This document shows, piece after piece, positions 60,846 to 64,000 of a stretch of 64,000 nt of DNA; the stretch's first letter is position 1; each line of letters begins with the position of its first letter. The DNA lies in contig JAWKVC010000002.1 of the NCBI GenBank assembly GCA_041398245.1, positions 248,001 to 312,000 of the forward strand, written 5' to 3'. Origin of the DNA: UBA7672 sp041398245 (GTDB lineage: Bacteria > Pseudomonadota > Alphaproteobacteria > Caulobacterales > Hyphomonadaceae). A model generated the notes under the pieces. The model saw nothing but the letters and a program-made list of their open reading frames with translations, was not told the origin of the DNA and ran no database searches. The position numbers and the translations under genes were made by a program.

Positions 60846-61595
60846 TCAGCCCGCCAGACGCGCCATTTCTTCGTCGGACAGCTCGTAATTGCCGTAGACG
60901 TTCTGCACGTCGTCGCAGTCCTCGAGCTGTTCGATCATCTTCATCAGCAGATCGGCATTGTCGCCTTCGATGCTGACGGTGTTGAGCGGCTTCCAGATAA
61001 GCGCCGTTGATGACGCCTCACCCTTGATCTTGCTCTCGAGCGCGGCGGCGACCTCGGCGAGGTCGGCGCGCTCGGTGTAGATGTAGTGGCCATCAGCGTC
61101 GCTCTTCACATCGGTGGCGCCCGCCTCGATGGCGGCTTCCATGATGGCGTCCTCGCTGCCGGCTTCCGGCGGATAGATGATCTCGCCGACATGCTCGAAG
61201 CCCGACGACACCGCGCCGGTCTGCCCGAGATTGCCGCCATTCTTGGTGAAGGCGGTGCGCACATCGGTGGCGGCGCGGTTCTTGTTATCGGTGGAGCATT
61301 CCACGATCAGGCCGACGCCGCCGGGGGCGAAGCCCTCATAGCGGATCGCTTCGTAGTTGGCGCCGTCCCCGCCCGCGCCCTTGTCGACGGCGCGCTGGAT
61401 GTTGTCCTTCGGCATCGAGGCGGCCTTGGCGTTATTGATCGCCAGGCGCAGGCGCGGGTTGAAGGCGGGGTCGGCCATGCCGGTCTTGGCGGCGACGGTA
61501 ATCTCCTTCGCCAGCTTGGAGAACAGCTTGGCCTTGGCCTTGTCGGCCTTGCCCTTGCGATGCTGGATGTTGGCCCATTTGCTATGGCCGGCCAT
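60846..61595 (-). CDS. YebC/PmpR family transcriptional/translational regulator
   Basis: 249 residues. The N-terminal MAGHSKWANIQHRKGKADKA is the universal signature, followed by LFSKLAKEITVAAKTGMADP and the three-domain core with NPRLRLAINNAKAASMPKDN and IYPPEAGSEDAIMEAAIEAG, all of TACO1/YebC type. The family binds DNA as regulators in some bacteria; others assist ribosomes at proline-rich stretches, and the choice is not visible from sequence. Convergent with the cytochrome gene. Confidence 0.95.
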   Translation of the reverse strand: MAGHSKWANIQHRKGKADKAKAKLFSKLAKEITVAAKTGMADPAFNPRLRLAINNAKAASMPKDNIQRAVDKGAGGDGANYEAIRYEGFAPGGVGLIVECSTDNKNRAATDVRTAFTKNGGNLGQTGAVSSGFEHVGEIIYPPEAGSEDAIMEAAIEAGATDVKSDADGHYIYTERADLAEVAAALESKIKGEASSTALIWKPLNTVSIEGDNADLLMKMIEQLEDCDDVQNVYGNYELSDEEMARLAG

Positions 61596-61776
61596 GGATA
61601 TCTCTCATTGACGTGACTTTGCGCCCTCAAAGGGCTTGCGGCCCGCATAGCCGAGACAGACCCGGCGTAGCAAGCTTTCCGGGCCTGCTTCTCACCGAGG
61701 TTTCATGCATCAGGCCATCGCCTGCGCCGGGCCGGGCGCTATGCTGCGACCCATGCGAATCCGACGGGAGACCGTG

Positions 61777-62352
61777 ATGCGGCGAGAGACTGCGCTGGGG
61801 GTGATGCTGGCGGCCATGCTGGGCCTTGCGGCCTGCAGCGGCGGCGATCCGGCGACCGGCGGCGAAAGCGTCGAGGCGCCCCCGGTCCCAGTGGTTCCGG
61901 CGGCTCCGCCTCCCGCGCCCGCGCCGCCGCCGCCGCCCAAGGGGCCAGCCCCCGGACGCTGGCAGATCACCACCACCCTGCAGGGCCTGCCCGGTGCAAG
62001 CAGCATGACCAGCCCGCCGCACATCGACTGCCTGCGCGACCAGATCAGCCTCGCGGAGGCGCACATGCGTCAGGCGCAAGCAGGCGTGGACTGTTCCGGC
62101 TATTCCTTCCGGCAGGAGGGAACCAGCGTCATCGGGTCCTACACCTGCACCGCTGCGGACGGATCAAGAGCCTCGGTCGAGGCGACCACATCCGGCGACA
62201 TGATGCGCGCTTACACCACCACCGTGGTCAGCACGACGGAAGAGCCCAAGCCGGGCATGCCCGAGACCGTCACCGTCATGGTCGTGGCCGAAAGGCTTGG
62301 TGATTGCGACGCCGCTCCGCCACCGATCCTGCCGCCTCCACCGGCACAATAA
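61777..62352 (+). CDS. DUF3617-type lipoprotein
   Basis: 191 residues from the ATG at 61777 with GGGAGA upstream. Lipoprotein signal ending LAAC, a Pro/Ala-rich linker, then the DUF3617 pattern: PGRWQITTTLQGLPGASSM, cysteine in DCLRDQISLAEAHM, DCSGYSFRQEGTSVIGSYTC, and MMRAYTTTVVSTTEEP. Several Cys can form disulphides. The family is periplasmic or outer-membrane, function unknown. The Pro-rich C-terminus is a short extra. ATGs at 61741 and 61753 are also in frame. Confidence 0.85.
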   Translation: MRRETALGVMLAAMLGLAACSGGDPATGGESVEAPPVPVVPAAPPPAPAPPPPPKGPAPGRWQITTTLQGLPGASSMTSPPHIDCLRDQISLAEAHMRQAQAGVDCSGYSFRQEGTSVIGSYTCTAADGSRASVEATTSGDMMRAYTTTVVSTTEEPKPGMPETVTVMVVAERLGDCDAAPPPILPPPPAQ

Positions 62353-62482
62353 CCGCGACCGAACAGCTGTTCGCATTCCGGGTGGACCAGTCTATAGGTG
62401 CAGCGCAACATGAGGAATCGCGTGGGGGCCGCGGGCCGCCGGCGCGGCTCCCCCTGCGGCGCATGAACTAGGGAAACCCGCC

Positions 62483-63376
62483 ATGCCTGTCCCTCCCTTC
62501 GGTGATGATCCGGTCGCCGACCTCATCTCGCTGCTGGACCTCGAACGGATCGAGGTGAACCTCTTCCGGGGCCAGTCGCCCGACGACGGCATGAAGCGGG
62601 TGTTTGGCGGCCAGGTGATCGCGCAGGCGCTGGTTGCGGCCTATCGCACGGTCCAGGGCCGCACCTGCCATTCGCTGCACGCCTATTTCATCCGTCCCGG
62701 CGATCCCTCCGTGCCGATCCTCTACGAGGTCGATCGCGCCCGCGACGGCAAGAGCTTCACCACACGCCGCGTCACGGCCGTGCAGCATGGCGAGCAGATC
62801 TTCAACCTCGCCGCGTCCTTCCAGGTGCCCGAGCAGGGCTTCGTCCACCAGTCGCCCATGCCGCCCGTGAAACAGCCGGACGAACTCAAGAGCGAGGACG
62901 AGCTTCGCGCCATGGCGAAGGATCACATCCCGAAGGAATTCCAGAAGCAGTTCGCGCGGCCGCGTCCGATCGAGCTCAAGCCGGTCGATCCGCGCCAGAT
63001 GATCAGCCCGGCCAAGACCGAGCCGAAGAAGCAGATGTGGCTGCGGGCGCGCGGCAAGGTCGATGGCGGCGATATCCCGCTGCAGCAATGCCTGCTGGCC
63101 TACGCCTCGGACATGGGCATTCTCGACACATCGACCAAACCGCACGGCGTCAACTGGTTCACGGGCGGCGTGCAGATGGCCTCGCTCGACCATTCGATGT
63201 GGTTTCACGAGCCGTTCGATATTTCCGACTGGCTGCTCTATGCGATGGATTCGCCCTCCGCCTCGGGCGCGCGTGGCTTCAATCGCGGCGAGATCTTCAC
63301 CAAGGGTGGCACGCTGGTCGCCTCGGTTACGCAGGAGGGCCTGATGCGCCCGCGCGAGTCGAAGTTCAGGAACTGA
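62483..63376 (+). CDS. tesB: Acyl-CoA thioesterase II
   Basis: Hydrolyses medium- and long-chain acyl-CoA to fatty acid and CoA. 297 residues, double hot-dog fold. First half: LISLLDLERIEVNLFRGQSP, then RVFGGQVIAQALVAAYRTV and the catalytic-region HSLHAYFIRPGDPSVPI with FTTRRVTAVQHGEQIFNLAA. Second half: LASYASDMGILDTSTKPHG-like, SLDHSMWFHEPFDISDWLLY, and the C-terminal GARGFNRGEIFTKGGTLVASVTQEGLMR that carries the family's late Gln. Cytosolic; single gene. Confidence 0.95.
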   Translation: MPVPPFGDDPVADLISLLDLERIEVNLFRGQSPDDGMKRVFGGQVIAQALVAAYRTVQGRTCHSLHAYFIRPGDPSVPILYEVDRARDGKSFTTRRVTAVQHGEQIFNLAASFQVPEQGFVHQSPMPPVKQPDELKSEDELRAMAKDHIPKEFQKQFARPRPIELKPVDPRQMISPAKTEPKKQMWLRARGKVDGGDIPLQQCLLAYASDMGILDTSTKPHGVNWFTGGVQMASLDHSMWFHEPFDISDWLLYAMDSPSASGARGFNRGEIFTKGGTLVASVTQEGLMRPRESKFRN

Positions 63377-63501
63377 CGCAGCGCCGCCTGCGCAGTAACG
63401 ACGTCGTTGTGGCGCTGCAACCTTTCGTAAACGCGGCGCCATGAACCATGGACATGACGCGCGAACATGGTTTGATCGGGTTGGGGCGATCGGAGACCGA
63501 G

Positions 63502-64000
63502 ATGACAATCGGCCGTATCCTTGCGTGCCCTGCCCTAGCCTTCGCGCTGGCCGCCTGCAGCGCCAGCCCGGGCGAAGAGCAGGATGCGCAAGTCTCAGAC
63601 ATTGTAACCCCGACGGCGATGCAGCCGCCCGGCCCGGACGACATCGCTGTCGATCCCCCGCCGGCCGGCGCATCTGAAGCGGACGGAGCCGCCAGCGAGG
63701 AAGAGCCTGCCGCACCGGCGACCTCTCACGTTGCGCTCAAATACCTGATCGGCGACATCGACCCTGCGAACGATCCGATGTTCGCACGCATCCCGGACAA
63801 GTATATCGGCGGCAGCCGTGTGTGGGGACACAAGGACGCCGTCGCGGCCTTCATCCGCATGGCGGAAGACGCCGCCGCCAATGGCTACAAGCTCAAGATC
63901 GTCTCGGCCTTCCGTTCCTTCTCCGACCAGAAGAAGATCTGGGACGACAAGTGGACGGGCAAGACGCTTGTGGGCGGCAAGAAGCTCAACGTCTCTGTGC
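63502..64000 (+). CDS. M15 family (VanY-type) D-Ala-D-Ala carboxypeptidase lipoprotein, N-terminal part
   Basis: First 166 residues; runs off the window end. Starts with ATG after GGAGACCGAG. Signal peptide with lipobox LAAC, an acidic Pro/Ala-rich linker, then the N-terminal half of a VanY-like peptidase domain: SHVALKYLIGDIDPANDPMF, SRVWGHKDAVAAFIRMAEDA and LKIVSAFRSFSDQKKIWDDK. The last is the conserved SxFRSxxxQ motif before the zinc ligands, which would lie beyond base 64000. Trims peptidoglycan stem peptides in the periplasm. Confidence 0.85.
   Translation, partial: MTIGRILACPALAFALAACSASPGEEQDAQVSDIVTPTAMQPPGPDDIAVDPPPAGASEADGAASEEEPAAPATSHVALKYLIGDIDPANDPMFARIPDKYIGGSRVWGHKDAVAAFIRMAEDAAANGYKLKIVSAFRSFSDQKKIWDDKWTGKTLVGGKKLNVSV

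Overview
The window is G+C-rich, densely packed DNA from an alphaproteobacterium, most plausibly the Caulobacterales/Hyphomonadales side. This rests on the atpH-atpA start of the F1 operon, divergent xerC/priA, PadR plus HAAS membrane protein, a ROSE-type thermometer before an Hsp20 gene, and many small lipoproteins and c-type cytochromes. The genus assignment is inference. No rRNA, tRNA, CRISPR array or integrase-bounded island was seen.

Layout. 1-1482 holds the ATP synthase alpha (partial) and delta genes. 1772-4525 holds two genes interrupted by small indels: a secreted protein and a large redoxin / cytochrome c / copper-monooxygenase-like / EF-hand lipoprotein. 4667-6060 is a PadR-regulated membrane-sensor pair with its operator. 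6114-6789 is a DUF559 nuclease-fold gene bracketed by direct copies of a composite GC-rich repeat. 7350-10494 has a carboxylesterase operon, small genes and another dispersed repeat. 10548-13001 is an AT-richer stand-alone gene joining an HsdR_N-type nuclease to a P-loop ATPase, a candidate single-gene defence system. 13105-25679 holds housekeeping and accessory metabolism: uvrB, glycine-zipper lipoproteins, a MORN protein, pyruvate kinase, enoyl-CoA hydratase, cytidine deaminase, a VOC protein, LysR, GST and cytochrome c.

25803-30425 contains priA, xerC and a cytochrome c'/cytochrome b561 pair. 31993-49448 is a long surface-polysaccharide region. It has a WbpE-like aminotransferase, the Kdo genes kdsB and kdsD, an AGE-family isomerase, transaldolase-like fsa, manC, an acyltransferase, an O-antigen ligase, a HAD-UbiA fusion with GtrA, rfbC/A/B, a UDP-glucuronate epimerase-like enzyme and a GT2 glycosyltransferase. 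A GT4 glycosyltransferase lies at 56013. Together they would make Kdo, GDP-mannose and dTDP-4-keto-rhamnose precursors, assemble a polymer and join it to lipid A core. rfbD is not in the window.

49640-64000 is mixed. It has a degenerate EAL-like protein, an exported methyltransferase-like lipoprotein, Hsp20 under a predicted ROSE thermometer, a rhomboid protease, a GST with a charged tail, a PP2C-type phosphatase, divergent small ribbon-helix-helix-like genes around a perfect inverted repeat, a tail-collar protein with a beta/gamma-crystallin domain inserted, yebC, tesB and a partial VanY-type peptidase.

The strongest leads are the nuclease-ATPase gene, the DUF559 repeat element, the collar/crystallin fusion and the ribbon-helix-helix pair.
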